DNA from: JAEUMD01 sp036768475
GTDB lineage: Bacteria > Pseudomonadota > Alphaproteobacteria > Rhizobiales > Hyphomicrobiaceae
Direction of reading: 5' to 3'
NCBI GenBank assembly: GCA_036768475.1
Contig: DAIPMW010000001.1
Span: forward strand, 372,001 to 436,000
DNA length: 64,000 nt
Shown here: positions 1 through 8,473 of the stretch, piece by piece
Layout: every line of letters begins with the position of its first letter
Numbering within the stretch: position 1 is the first letter of the stretch
Position numbers and translations under genes: made by a program
The notes under the pieces: generated by a model
What the model was told of the DNA's origin: nothing
The model's input: only the letters and a program-made list of their open reading frames with translations
Databases searched by the model: none

Positions 1-268
1 ATCAATAAATAACATTGTTCTGATAATCAGTGTCGCATTGTAGCCACAAGTGACTGAATTTCAGGACACAGTTCAAAAACTGTTCGGAAGAAGTTTGACT
101 GGACTCTCAGGAGAGTACGTCTGCTGAATGTTGTCAGACCAAAGCTTTTTCGCATCTATGAATTTGCAACGTCCAATCACTGAACATCGGTCTCGATGGA
201 CCGCAAACAGCACGAACGCGGAGGATCAATCCTCCGCGTTCAGGCGTGGGTGCGATGTTCCAGCAGCG
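1..268. other. Intergenic edge region, no gene seen
   Basis: The first 268 bases carry no convincing coding sequence. The beginning is AT-rich. Reading frames through it have no recognisable domain and overlap the opposite-strand gene that ends at 269. No tRNA or clear terminator was recognised. Confidence 0.5.
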
Positions 269-1615
269 TTATCGCGTCAAATAGAGCGTCGAGATCTGCA
301 GTGCGATATCACGGAACGCCTGCCGCAACGCATCACCGTCATTGGCATTGTAGAAGGAACCCTCGTTCGTCGCGCACTGGCGGAGCGTCGCCACCGATTC
401 ACCGGACTCGGGCAGCTGAAAACCCACGGTATAAACGGTGATACCGGCTGCCTTCATATTCGTGCACAGTGCCCGGGCCTGCGTGGCCGATGTGTCATTG
501 GGCGATGAGCCGGCAATGCCGTTATCGTATTGCTGGTTGTATTCACCATCCGTCATCAGGATCGCGATCTTGCGAAGATCCTTTTGACCATAGGAGCCAG
601 GCCGACTTGCAGCCGGTACGTACTGCTGCCAGTTGGGAGAGAGCATGTACCAGGCCCACGCCGTACCCAGGTGACCGGCGGTGTTACCACTCGCCTGATA
701 GGCATCAATGGCGTTCTTCAAAGCCGCTTTGTCGTATGACAGCGGGATCACCGTGCCCGACTTCGGCATACATTGGCCATCCCTCGCATAGAATCTGCCG
801 AGCATGTTCTGTCCACTGGGTGCGGCGTCGGTGAAAGCTTCAGCGCCAGTGCGCTCTGTGGCGCATTGCGGATCGGCATAGTACCTCTTTGCTTTCCTGC
901 CTCTGCCTACGTCGACATACTGCGGACCGCTTGCGATTACCTGGCTGGCCCAATTGGGGTCAATGTTAATCGCCTCGGAGAACGGCACGAGCGAAACGCG
1001 GGATTTGCCGTTCTCGTTCAGGAGAACAATGTCGATCAAATCTTTGGAGGCAAGCTTGAGATCCTCAAGCTTCTGGCCCTGCATGGATCCAGTAATGTCG
1101 AGCATCATCGAGACCTCAACCTCGCCGTCCCCATTGCCGCCGCTGGCAACAACCGCCTCCGAGAATGCACCATCGACCGCCTTGATGAGCGGCATGCGGG
1201 GGATGCCGATCAAGCTGAGAAATGGCGTCAGGACGTAGGACTGCCCGGTCGCTTGCATTGCCATGTTGTTGGCTGACGTCATGAACGCGATCGTGTCGTC
1301 GACCACACTCAAGTTCTTCGTGTTTTCCTTATAATACCGCGTTGCCGCAGCGATCGCGGCATTGATGTTGGCATTGTCGACCTGCAGCGAACGTGCGCCG
1401 GCGAGGACCGCAGCATCGACCGCAGACTTGGTGGTCGAGCGCGCACTGTTCCAGCGGCTCAAATCAAGTGCCGCGGCAACAAACAGGAGCATGACAAAAA
1501 GCATCAAGCCGAACATGAGGCCGATGCCCCCGCTCTTGTCGCGACATGAGCGGATAATTGCAAATACGATCTGCCTTACAACGGGTGGTGGTAATTTCTC
1601 AAAATTCCCAAACAT
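269..1615 (-). CDS. TadG-like pilus-assembly protein with vWA domain
   Basis: A 448-aa protein with the architecture of TadE/TadG-family proteins. A basic N-terminus is followed by one transmembrane segment (about residues 30-50, GLMFGLMLFVMLLFVAAALD). Then comes the TadG-type SAVDAAVLAGA stretch and a von Willebrand factor A domain from about residue 165 with a MIDAS-like motif (MMLDITGSMQG). Near the C-terminus, ILMTDGEYN matches the usual vWA strand-4 aspartate region. The family is linked to Flp/Tad pilus assembly or cell-surface attachment; the vWA part probably faces the periplasm and binds a metal. ATG at 1615 is preferred because GAGG lies 6 nt upstream; a TTG four codons earlier is also open. 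No other tad/cpa gene is in the window, so this is an orphan copy and its role is uncertain. Confidence 0.8.
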   Translation of the reverse strand: MFGNFEKLPPPVVRQIVFAIIRSCRDKSGGIGLMFGLMLFVMLLFVAAALDLSRWNSARSTTKSAVDAAVLAGARSLQVDNANINAAIAAATRYYKENTKNLSVVDDTIAFMTSANNMAMQATGQSYVLTPFLSLIGIPRMPLIKAVDGAFSEAVVASGGNGDGEVEVSMMLDITGSMQGQKLEDLKLASKDLIDIVLLNENGKSRVSLVPFSEAINIDPNWASQVIASGPQYVDVGRGRKAKRYYADPQCATERTGAEAFTDAAPSGQNMLGRFYARDGQCMPKSGTVIPLSYDKAALKNAIDAYQASGNTAGHLGTAWAWYMLSPNWQQYVPAASRPGSYGQKDLRKIAILMTDGEYNQQYDNGIAGSSPNDTSATQARALCTNMKAAGITVYTVGFQLPESGESVATLRQCATNEGSFYNANDGDALRQAFRDIALQISTLYLTR

Positions 1616-1854
1616 AACGCACCTCAAATTCTATTGGAACCCGAACTAATTTATCAACGTATTACCTGAATTTCCGTACTACGATCGGGTTAATAGCGGG
1701 AATTTATTCAGTGGGCTGGGAAACAAATTGCATACGCAAAAGAGCGCTATTTAATTAAAAATAAATCTACTCCGATCACTTGCCCGAAGCAGCTTCCAGT
1801 GCGAATCTTTTGTCAAAGTGTGGCGATCGGGAGCAAGACGCCGTGTTCAATGCC
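1616..1854. promoter_or_regulatory. AT-rich region upstream of the vWA gene
   Basis: About 240 bp between the vWA gene and the regulator terminator. It is clearly more AT-rich than its surroundings, especially 1660-1770, as expected for a promoter region of the minus-strand vWA gene. No exact operator was recognised. Confidence 0.35.
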
Positions 1855-1884
1855 AAAAAAAACGCCCGCATTCAAATGCGGGCG
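1855..1884 (-). terminator. Intrinsic terminator of the response-regulator gene
   Basis: A perfect 9-bp GC-rich stem (CGCCCGCAT / ATGCGGGCG, 1863-1871 with 1876-1884) has a 4-nt loop. On the minus strand it is followed by eight T residues (complement of 1855-1862). It begins 28 nt after the regulator stop codon. Confidence 0.9.
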
Positions 1885-1911
1885 ACGTCTTAATCGACCG
1901 GTGCCGATCAG

Positions 1912-2598
1912 CTATGGGACGAGCTTATAGCCTCCCGTTTCGGTTACAAGAAGCTCGGCATTGGACGGGTCTTTCTCGATCTTTTGGCGAAGGCGATAAA
2001 TATGCGTCTCCAAGGTGTGTGTCGTCACACCGGCATTATAGCCCCATACCTCGTGAAGCAGCACCTCACGGGTAACCACCTTCTCGCCGGCGCGATAGAG
2101 GTATTTCAGGATCGACGTTTCCTTTTCGGTCAGGCGGATCTTGCTGCCCTGATCATCGACCAGCAATTTCGAAGCCGGCTTGAACGTGTAGTGCCCAATT
2201 GCGAACACGGCGTCTTCGCTCTGCTCGTGCTGCCTCAGTTGGGCCCGAATACGGGCTAAGAGGACGGCGAACTTGAAGGGCTTGGTCACATAGTCATTAG
2301 CGCCCGCGTCAAGACCGAGGATCTGATCGGCATCGCTATCGTTGCCGGTAAGCATGACGACCGGCCCCTTGAAGCCCGACTTGCGCAGTAACTTGACTGC
2401 TTCGCGTCCGTCCATATCGGGCAGGCCAACATCGAAGAGGATCAGATCGAAGTGATCGCCCCTGGCTGCCTCAACGCCTTTGGATGCGGTGCCCGCAACT
2501 GTCACCTCGAATTCGTCGTGCAGTGCGAGCTGGTCTCGCAACGTGGAGCGCAGATCCTCATCGTCGTCGACAATCAGAATCTTTCGGGCAGTGCTCAT
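1912..2598 (-). CDS. OmpR/PhoB-family response regulator
   Basis: A 228-aa two-component response regulator. The receiver domain (about 1-120) has the acidic pocket (ILIVDDDEDL), the phospho-acceptor aspartate in LILFDVGLPDMDG, the conserved Thr (VVMLTGND) and the Lys in DYVTKPF. The C-terminal winged-helix DNA-binding domain (about 130-228) contains THTLETHIYRLRQKIE and ends TGGYKLVP. ATG at 2598 gives the standard N-terminus MSTARKILIVDDDED; an upstream in-frame start would add 16 unconserved residues running towards the repeat. No histidine kinase gene is adjacent, so this is an orphan regulator. It resembles the CenR/OtpR-type regulators of alphaproteobacteria, but that assignment rests on memory of the family and is tentative. 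A strong terminator follows. Confidence 0.88.
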   Translation of the reverse strand: MSTARKILIVDDDEDLRSTLRDQLALHDEFEVTVAGTASKGVEAARGDHFDLILFDVGLPDMDGREAVKLLRKSGFKGPVVMLTGNDSDADQILGLDAGANDYVTKPFKFAVLLARIRAQLRQHEQSEDAVFAIGHYTFKPASKLLVDDQGSKIRLTEKETSILKYLYRAGEKVVTREVLLHEVWGYNAGVTTHTLETHIYRLRQKIEKDPSNAELLVTETGGYKLVP

Positions 2599-2652
2599 TT
2601 CCGGTGGGCTCCGTTCTGAGGTAGGCGGGAAGGAGGACTTTAGCATCAGGGT

Positions 2653-2780
2653 TAGAGCAGGTCAGGTTTTGATCGAATCACGTCTAGCGGTTGTGGCCTG
2701 CTCCATCTCTTTGCTCAAGAGCCCTCAATCACAGCTTCGACGGAAGCACGAAGGCTTCCGTCTCGGCCGATCCGGCTCTA
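2653..2780 (+). repeat. Family A two-hairpin intergenic repeat, full copy
   Basis: Full-length copy. Hairpin 1 is closed by GAGCAGG (2655-2661) and CCTGCTC (2697-2703). A short linker follows, then hairpin 2, closed by a GAGCC start at 2719 and a GGCTC end at 2778, with an inner stem around CGGAAGC / GCTTCCG. It lies between the regulator start and the L,D-transpeptidase start. Near-identical copies sit at 30598 and 60612. Confidence 0.85.
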
Positions 2781-2842
2781 GGCTGATGTAGTATAGGCTG
2801 GCGCTGTATACCAGCGCTACCGGTGCGCCGAAGGCCGTCATA

Positions 2843-3370
2843 ATGCCGATTAAACCTCAAAAACTACGTGTGACTGCCTTATCCTATCGTAGCGATCGGG
2901 GGTGGCTTGCGGACGGCACGCGGCGCTACCCGGTGGCACTCGGGCGTAGCGGCCGGCGGGCCCGCAAGCGCGAGGGCGATGGCGCAACACCGAGGGGCCT
3001 GTGGCGGCTGCTCGAGGTATTCTACAGGCCGGATCGCGGACTGCGACCTCGGAGCGGGCTGCCGATACGCCGGATCTCGCAGGGGGACGGCTGGTGCGAT
3101 GCGCCAAACGACCGGAACTACAATCGGCCGGTCCGGCTGCCTTACCCCGCCAGTGCGGAAGACCTCTGGCGGACCGATCATCTCTACGACCTCGTCGTCG
3201 TTTTGGATCACAACCGCCGGCCACGCGTGCGCGGCGGCGGCAGCGCCATCTTCCTGCACATCGCGCGCGCGGGCTATCGGCCAACCGAAGGCTGTATCGC
3301 ACTCTCAGCCAAAGACCTCACACAGTTGATAGGACGGCTTCGACCCGGCGCACAGATCCTCGTTGATTGA
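2843..3370 (+). CDS. L,D-transpeptidase family protein (YkuD-like)
   Basis: A 175-aa protein with the YkuD/ErfK catalytic signature near the C-terminus: IFLHIARAGYRPTEGCIALS (about 137-156), containing the conserved His and the nucleophilic Cys in the GC dipeptide. Family members form 3-3 cross-links in peptidoglycan or attach proteins to it. This one is short, has no clear signal peptide and consists essentially of the catalytic domain, as in the small alphaproteobacterial YkuD proteins. The N-terminal half is rich in arginine. It converges on amtB. Substrate and localisation cannot be read from sequence. Confidence 0.8.
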   Translation: MPIKPQKLRVTALSYRSDRGWLADGTRRYPVALGRSGRRARKREGDGATPRGLWRLLEVFYRPDRGLRPRSGLPIRRISQGDGWCDAPNDRNYNRPVRLPYPASAEDLWRTDHLYDLVVVLDHNRRPRVRGGGSAIFLHIARAGYRPTEGCIALSAKDLTQLIGRLRPGAQILVD

Positions 3371-3532
3371 CATGCCGGAAGGCCATTCAACAGGCACCTG
3401 GCAGAGCGGCGCCCGGCTCTGACGACCAGACGCTGGAAGCATTCGGGACCGGCTGCGACGTGCTCGCAGCTGGTCCCGCATGGGTCGGTCCAGAGATGTG
3501 GGGCGGGGCGGAGAGGAGGACTGCCCGCCTGC

Positions 3533-4846
3533 TCAGTGGACCGACTCGCCGTGCAGCCGGTAATCGAGACCCTCGATCTCAGTCGCCTCGTCGACGCGAA
3601 GTCCGACGAACATCTTGACGATCAAGAGAATTACCAGGGTTGCAACGGCGCACCAGGCGATGGTCACGCCGATCCCGAAAAGCTGCAACGTGACACTTGC
3701 GTCCTTGCCCAGCTCGTTGATCGCTGGAGATGCGAACACGGCCGTCAAGACGGCGCCGACAATGCCGCACATGCCGTGCACGCCGAACGCATCGAGGCTG
3801 TCGTCGTAGCCAAGCCAGTGCTTGACGTAGACCGCGAAGAGGAAGCCCGTGATGCCACCGGCGATGCCGATCCAGAACGATCCCATGGGCGCAACGAAAC
3901 CTGCGGCCGGCGTGATGGCAACGAGCCCGGCAACGGCCCCCGAGACGATACCGAGGACCGACGGCTTGCCACGCAACGCCCATTCCGCGAACATCCAGGT
4001 GAGCGCTGCTGTCGCCGTCGCAATCTGCGTGTTAGCCATTGCTACGCCGGCCAGCGCGTTGGCGGCGACTGCCGAACCGGCGTTGAAGCCGAACCAGCCG
4101 ACCCATAGAAGCGAAGCGCCAATCAACGAGAGAACGAGGTTATGCGGCGCCATGTTCTCGGTGCCGTAACCCTTGCGCTTGCCAAGAACGAGCGCGGTCA
4201 TGAGACCGGCGACACCGGCGTTTATGTGCACAACGGTGCCGCCGGCAAAATCGAGAACGCCCGCAGAGCCGAGCATGCCACCGCCCCAAACCCAATGCGC
4301 GATCGGAGCGTAAACGATCAGCGACCAAAGCGTCATGAAGAGCAACATCGCGGAGAACTTCATGCGTTCCGCGAAAGCACCGGCGATCAGAGCAGGTGTG
4401 ATGATTGCGAATGTCATCTGGAACATCATGAAGACGTATTCGGGTATGGTCGCAGCAAGTGCATTGGTGCTGTCCATGCCGACTGCGGCGAGGAACATGT
4501 TGGCGGTACCGCCAACATAGGCGTTAAACTCGCCACCATCAGAGAATGCGAGGCTGTAGCCGATCACGAACCAGAGAACGGTTGCGAGAGCGCAGACGGC
4601 AAAGCTCTGCATCACGGTCGCCAGAACGTTCTTCTTGCGCACCATGCCGCCGTAAAAGAGTGCGAGGCCGGGAATCGTCATCATCAGCACGAGGGCGGTC
4701 GAAACGAGCATCCATGCGGTGTCACCCGTATCGAGCTTGGGTGCGGCTGCCGCCTCTTGCGCAAATGCAGCGGAAGAAAGCGCACTGAATGCGATATACG
4801 CGGCGGATGCAGAAACTGCGATGCGCCTGAATGATTGCATTATCAT
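3533..4846 (-). CDS. amtB: Ammonium transporter AmtB
   Basis: A 437-aa Amt/Rh-family ammonium channel in the inner membrane. A cleavable N-terminal signal (about 1-30, ending SSAAFA) precedes eleven predicted membrane segments. Family hallmarks are visible: ALFYGGMVRKKNVL, the pore-lining histidine in PIAHWVWGGG, FAGGTVVHINAG and the second pore histidine in DAFGVHGMCG. It lies 49 nt downstream of glnK in the same direction. GlnK normally docks on the cytoplasmic face of AmtB and closes it when nitrogen is plentiful, so the pair works together. Expression probably depends on the sigma-54-like promoter before glnK. Confidence 0.97.
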   Translation of the reverse strand: MIMQSFRRIAVSASAAYIAFSALSSAAFAQEAAAAPKLDTGDTAWMLVSTALVLMMTIPGLALFYGGMVRKKNVLATVMQSFAVCALATVLWFVIGYSLAFSDGGEFNAYVGGTANMFLAAVGMDSTNALAATIPEYVFMMFQMTFAIITPALIAGAFAERMKFSAMLLFMTLWSLIVYAPIAHWVWGGGMLGSAGVLDFAGGTVVHINAGVAGLMTALVLGKRKGYGTENMAPHNLVLSLIGASLLWVGWFGFNAGSAVAANALAGVAMANTQIATATAALTWMFAEWALRGKPSVLGIVSGAVAGLVAITPAAGFVAPMGSFWIGIAGGITGFLFAVYVKHWLGYDDSLDAFGVHGMCGIVGAVLTAVFASPAINELGKDASVTLQLFGIGVTIAWCAVATLVILLIVKMFVGLRVDEATEIEGLDYRLHGESVH

Positions 4847-4895
4847 TGGTTTTGAACTCCGAGCGAGGTTGTTTTCGAGCGAAGGGACCGGCGCG

Positions 4896-5234
4896 TCAGA
4901 GCGCGTCGTCGTCGGTCTCGCCGGTGCGGATGCGGATCGTGTTCTCGATGCTGGAGACGAAAATCTTGCCGTCGCCGATCTGGCCGGTTTTGGCGGCTGC
5001 CTGGATCGCCGCGAGCGCCTTGGGCACGTTGTCGGAGGAGACGACGACCTCGATCTTCACTTTCGGCAGGAAGCTGACGGCGTACTCCGCGCCGCGGTAG
5101 ATCTCGGTGTGGCCCTTCTGTCGGCCGTACCCCTTGACCTCTGTTACGGTCATACCTTGCAGGCCGAGGTCGGTGAGCGCGGAGCGCACCTCCTCGAGCT
5201 TGAAGGGTTTGATGATGGCTGTAATGAGCTTCAT
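4896..5234 (-). CDS. glnK: Nitrogen regulatory protein PII (GlnK)
   Basis: A 112-aa PII protein of standard length. The N-terminus MKLITAIIKPFKLEEVR, the T-loop with Tyr51 (EIYRGAEYAVSFLPK) and the C-loop GDGKIFV...TIRIRTGE are all intact. Tyr51 is the expected uridylylation site. PII proteins sense 2-oxoglutarate and ATP/ADP and regulate targets including AmtB. Linkage to amtB identifies it as GlnK rather than GlnB. A 240-bp upstream region carries a candidate sigma-54 promoter. The order tesB-glnK-amtB is seen in related genomes. Confidence 0.96.
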   Translation of the reverse strand: MKLITAIIKPFKLEEVRSALTDLGLQGMTVTEVKGYGRQKGHTEIYRGAEYAVSFLPKVKIEVVVSSDNVPKALAAIQAAAKTGQIGDGKIFVSSIENTIRIRTGETDDDAL

Positions 5235-5341
5235 CCCCTTGATCCCCTATTATGAAAACGATGCGTCAGGCGCCCCTGGTGGAATTCGCCACGGACTTCG
5301 CCGTGGGCGAGGGCCTGAGAACGTCGACGGTCACAATAAGA

Positions 5342-5356
5342 TCAAGCCCCGTGCCA
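5342..5356 (-). promoter_or_regulatory. Candidate sigma-54 (-24/-12) promoter of glnK-amtB
   Basis: Read on the minus strand, TGGCACGGGGCTTGA matches the RpoN consensus TGGCAC-N5-TTGC with the correct 5-nt spacing and one mismatch, at the final C. It lies about 110 nt upstream of the glnK start. glnK-amtB operons are classical NtrC/RpoN targets; no NtrC site was identified. Confidence 0.5.
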
Positions 5357-5477
5357 ACTCGGGGTATGGAAGCTATCTGACTGTAATAGCGTGAGATTTT
5401 TATGAAATCGTAGAAGCCTTGAACGCACGGTGCGCAGCTTGCTGCCTGAAATATGGGCAATAAACGTGGTTTGCTCG

Positions 5478-6353
5478 CTATTTCATCAAATCTGTTGCCA
5501 TACGCTGGCGCATCAAGCCTTCCTGCACTGTCGAGGCGATCAGCGTGCCGTCGCGGGCGTAAAGCGAACCACGACAGAAGCCGCGTGAGCCGGACGCACT
5601 CGGACTGTCCTGGGCATAAAGCACCCAATCGTCCCAACGGAACGGCCTATGGAACCAGAGTGCGTGATCCAGGCTCGCCAACTGCATATCCGGGTCGAAC
5701 AGTAGCTTGGCGTGCGCAATGAGTGCTGTGTCGAGCAGCGTGAAATCCGAAGCGTAGGCCAGCATGCCCTGATGCACCGCTGGATCGTCAGGCAATTGGC
5801 CATTCGGTTTCAACCAAATGTATTGCACCGGATCGCGCATCTCGCGCTTCATGTAGCGAGAAAGATCGACAGGACGCATGTCGATCGGGCGTTCGCGGCT
5901 CCAATAGGCGCGCATGTTCTCCGGCAGCTTGTCGAGCAGCGCCGCAAACACCTCGTTTGCGGATTTCAGCTCCTCAGGCGCGGGGACATCCGGTATGGGC
6001 GCCGCATGTTCCAGTCCCGGCTCGGGATCGTGGAACGACACGCCCATGACGAAGATCATCCGGCCGTGCTGGATGGCCTTGACCCGGCGCGTGGAGAAGC
6101 TGCCGCCGTCGCGTGTACGCTCGACCTCGTAAAGGATCGGGTGCTTGGGGTCGCCGCCGAGCAGGAAATATGCATGCAGCGAATGTGCAACGCGCGAGGG
6201 AGCGACAAGTCGGATCGCGGCCATTAGCGCTTGGCCCAGCACCTGACCGCCGTAGACACGCTGCCATCCATCCTGGGGGCTCGTACCCCGGAAGATGTTA
6301 TCGTCGAGCCGCTCCAGGTCGAGGATCTTCAGCAGGTTGTTCAGTGCGCTCAA
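5478..6353 (-). CDS. tesB: Acyl-CoA thioesterase II (TesB)
   Basis: A 291-aa double-hotdog thioesterase that hydrolyses acyl-CoA to free fatty acid and CoA. Visible family motifs are the N-terminal hotdog with VYGGQVLGQAL and VAHSLHAYFLLGGD, the central GGSFSTRRVKAIQ, and the C-terminal hotdog with ASLDHALWFHRPFRWDDWVLY and GSLYARDGTLIAS followed by QEGLMR. TTG at 6353 is preferred because GGGAG lies 8 nt upstream and it gives the usual N-terminus (LSALNNLLKILDLE). A longer form starting at 6407 adds 18 unconserved residues. It is followed on the same strand by glnK. Confidence 0.92.
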   Translation of the reverse strand: MSALNNLLKILDLERLDDNIFRGTSPQDGWQRVYGGQVLGQALMAAIRLVAPSRVAHSLHAYFLLGGDPKHPILYEVERTRDGGSFSTRRVKAIQHGRMIFVMGVSFHDPEPGLEHAAPIPDVPAPEELKSANEVFAALLDKLPENMRAYWSRERPIDMRPVDLSRYMKREMRDPVQYIWLKPNGQLPDDPAVHQGMLAYASDFTLLDTALIAHAKLLFDPDMQLASLDHALWFHRPFRWDDWVLYAQDSPSASGSRGFCRGSLYARDGTLIASTVQEGLMRQRMATDLMK

Positions 6354-6597
6354 TTGGCAGGCTCCCGGCAGACGGAGGGGCTGCGGCGGCCCTTCAGGAA
6401 GCCGCAATCGCGGTCGAAGGGACGCGACATGACGTGTAATGTCAAGGCAACGCCATCGGAACCGTGTTATTGGACGCGTCTACGGCTGACGCCTTTGTTT
6501 TGCACGACTCTACCGTGGCAGCGCTGGCCATGCCAACCGCGGACACGGCGCAGATCCCAACTGGCGCCAGTCATTGTTCCAGACGCCGAGAGACGCC

Positions 6598-7836
6598 ATG
6601 AGCCCTCAATCCGACCGATCCGATATCATCATCTCCGGCGGCAGCTATGCGGGGCTGGCCCTGGCGCTCGCGCTTGCCCAAGGACTGGAGGGGATATCGA
6701 TCACGGTGGTCGATCCCAAGCCGCGTGGTAGCGGCGATCAGCTACTCGACGACCCACGCGCATTCGCGCTTTCAGCGTCCTCACAGCGACTCCTCGAAAC
6801 CATCGGCATCTGGCCGGCGATTGCGCAGACCGCGCAAGCCGTGAGCGCGATCGACATCACGGATTCGTCTCTCGACGCGGGCGTGAGGCCGACCCTGCTC
6901 ACCTACACCAACGAGATCGAAGACGGCTCTGCGGCCTCCTTCATCGTACCTGGGGGACCTCTGCTGGTGGCGCTCGATGCAGCGGCGCGTGCGACACCGG
7001 CCATTCAGTTCGTCACGGGTAGCGTGACGGGGTACGAGGCCGGCGAGCACGACGCGCGGATTATGCTTGCCGACGGACGCACGCTATCGGCACCGCTTGC
7101 AGTGGCGGCGGAGGGACGGCGCTCAACCTTACGCGAGGCAGCCGGCATAAAACTCGTCGGCTGGGACTACGACCAGATCGGCATCGTGGTGACAGTCGCG
7201 CACGAACGAGACCATGAGGGGCGCGCGGTGCAGCACTTCTTGCCGTCGGGCCCATTCGCGATCCTGCCGCTGCCGGGTAACCATGCCTGCATCACATGGT
7301 CGGAAGCGACGAGCGAGGCGCGCCGCATTCTGGCGCTCGACGATGCAGCATTCCTGGCGGAGGTCGACAAGCGCTTCGGCGGTGAGCTTGGCCCGCTGCG
7401 ACTTGCCGGGCCGCGCGCCTCCTGGCCGCTGTCGATGCATCTGGCGCGCGGCTACGTGGCGCCGCGGCTTGCGCTCATCGGCGACACCGCGCATGGCGTA
7501 CATCCAATTGCGGGGCAAGGACTGAACCTCGGGCTTCGCGACGTGGCTGCGCTGGCGGAAGTCATTGCGGAGGCTATGCGCGTCGGTCTTGATCCGGGCA
7601 ACGCGGAAACGCTGCGCCAGTATCAGCGCTGGCGGCGTTTCGACAGCACGCTTTCGACACTCGCATTCGACGGGCTCAACCGGCTGTTCTCCAACGACTG
7701 GACGCTGGTACGCGCCGCCCGCGATGTGGGGCTTGGGCTGGTTGATCGGCTGCCGTTCGTGAAGCGCATGCTCGTGTCGGAAGCAGCCGGCGTCACCGGC
7801 GACCTGCCGCGGCTGCTGCGGGGCGAGGCGTTGTAG
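6598..7836 (+). CDS. UbiH/UbiL-type FAD-dependent ubiquinone biosynthesis hydroxylase
   Basis: A 412-aa class A flavoprotein monooxygenase. The N-terminal dinucleotide-binding motif is IIISGGSYAGLALALAL. The second FAD motif, ALIGDTAHGVHPIAGQGLNLGLRDV (about 290-314), is diagnostic of the UbiH/UbiF/COQ6 group, which hydroxylates the ring of ubiquinone precursors. Which ring position it modifies (UbiH, UbiF or the alphaproteobacterial UbiL) cannot be decided. ATG at 6598 gives a normal N-terminus; an in-frame start 8 codons upstream is possible. It converges on rimM and is divergent from tesB. Confidence 0.88.
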   Translation: MSPQSDRSDIIISGGSYAGLALALALAQGLEGISITVVDPKPRGSGDQLLDDPRAFALSASSQRLLETIGIWPAIAQTAQAVSAIDITDSSLDAGVRPTLLTYTNEIEDGSAASFIVPGGPLLVALDAAARATPAIQFVTGSVTGYEAGEHDARIMLADGRTLSAPLAVAAEGRRSTLREAAGIKLVGWDYDQIGIVVTVAHERDHEGRAVQHFLPSGPFAILPLPGNHACITWSEATSEARRILALDDAAFLAEVDKRFGGELGPLRLAGPRASWPLSMHLARGYVAPRLALIGDTAHGVHPIAGQGLNLGLRDVAALAEVIAEAMRVGLDPGNAETLRQYQRWRRFDSTLSTLAFDGLNRLFSNDWTLVRAARDVGLGLVDRLPFVKRMLVSEAAGVTGDLPRLLRGEAL

Positions 7837-7900
7837 AGGAGGGCAGGCGCGAGCGGAAACGACAGTGGCGCTCACACCGAATATGCCGGTCGCTTGTCGC

Positions 7901-8449
7901 TTATGTCGGCTCGCCGGCGGGGTTGTCGGGCGGCGTACCTTCGACCATCTCCGGCATCACAATCGTAACGCGGCGGGCAGCAAGGTCGATCCTGGGCACG
8001 CACAGTTTGGTGAAGGGAACGAGCTCGGTCTTTCCCGTTGCCGCCAGGCGAATCTCCAGGAGATCGCCCGCGCCGTAGTTCTGCACGGCGACGACTTCGC
8101 CCAGCGCATTGGCGCGCTCATCGACGACGGTGAGGCCGATCAGGTCAGCGTAGTAGAAATCGTCCTCATCGTCCGGCTCCGGCATGGCTGCGCGCACAAT
8201 GCAGAGCTTGCGGCCCTTCAAGGCCTCGGCACCGTTGCGATCCGCCACGCCTTTGACCCGGGCGACGATTGCGCCCTTGGGCGTCATGCGCAACACCTTG
8301 AGCGTCAACGGGCTTGCGCCCCTTTCATCCGTCAGCGCGCCGTAATCGGCAATCGCTTGCGGATCGCCCGTGTAGGAACGCACGAGCACTTCACCGCGGA
8401 TGCCGTGCGCGCCGGTGATCTCACCCAACAGGATTCGCTTACCGTTCAA
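7901..8449 (-). CDS. rimM: Ribosome maturation factor RimM
   Basis: A 182-aa protein with the RimM N-terminal domain (LLGEITGAHGIRGEVLVRSYT) and a C-terminal PRC barrel (FYYADLIGLTVVDERANALGEVVAVQNYGAGDLLEI, then LVPFTKLCVPRID). RimM binds 30S subunits near S19 and helps process 16S rRNA. The apparent start is TTG at 8449; no ATG is available close by. In most proteobacteria the order is rpsP-rimM-trmD-rplS. Here a regulator-like gene separates it from rpsP, and trmD/rplS do not follow; the next gene is convergent. Confidence 0.93.
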   Translation of the reverse strand: MNGKRILLGEITGAHGIRGEVLVRSYTGDPQAIADYGALTDERGASPLTLKVLRMTPKGAIVARVKGVADRNGAEALKGRKLCIVRAAMPEPDDEDDFYYADLIGLTVVDERANALGEVVAVQNYGAGDLLEIRLAATGKTELVPFTKLCVPRIDLAARRVTIVMPEMVEGTPPDNPAGEPT

Positions 8450-8473
8450 GCCTGCGCTCTCAATTCAGCGGTT

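Noticed and set aside
1680..1710. CtrA-like half-sites (GGTTAATAGCGGGAATTT) upstream of the vWA gene
   Set aside because: The second half reads AATT rather than TTAA; not close enough to the consensus to call.
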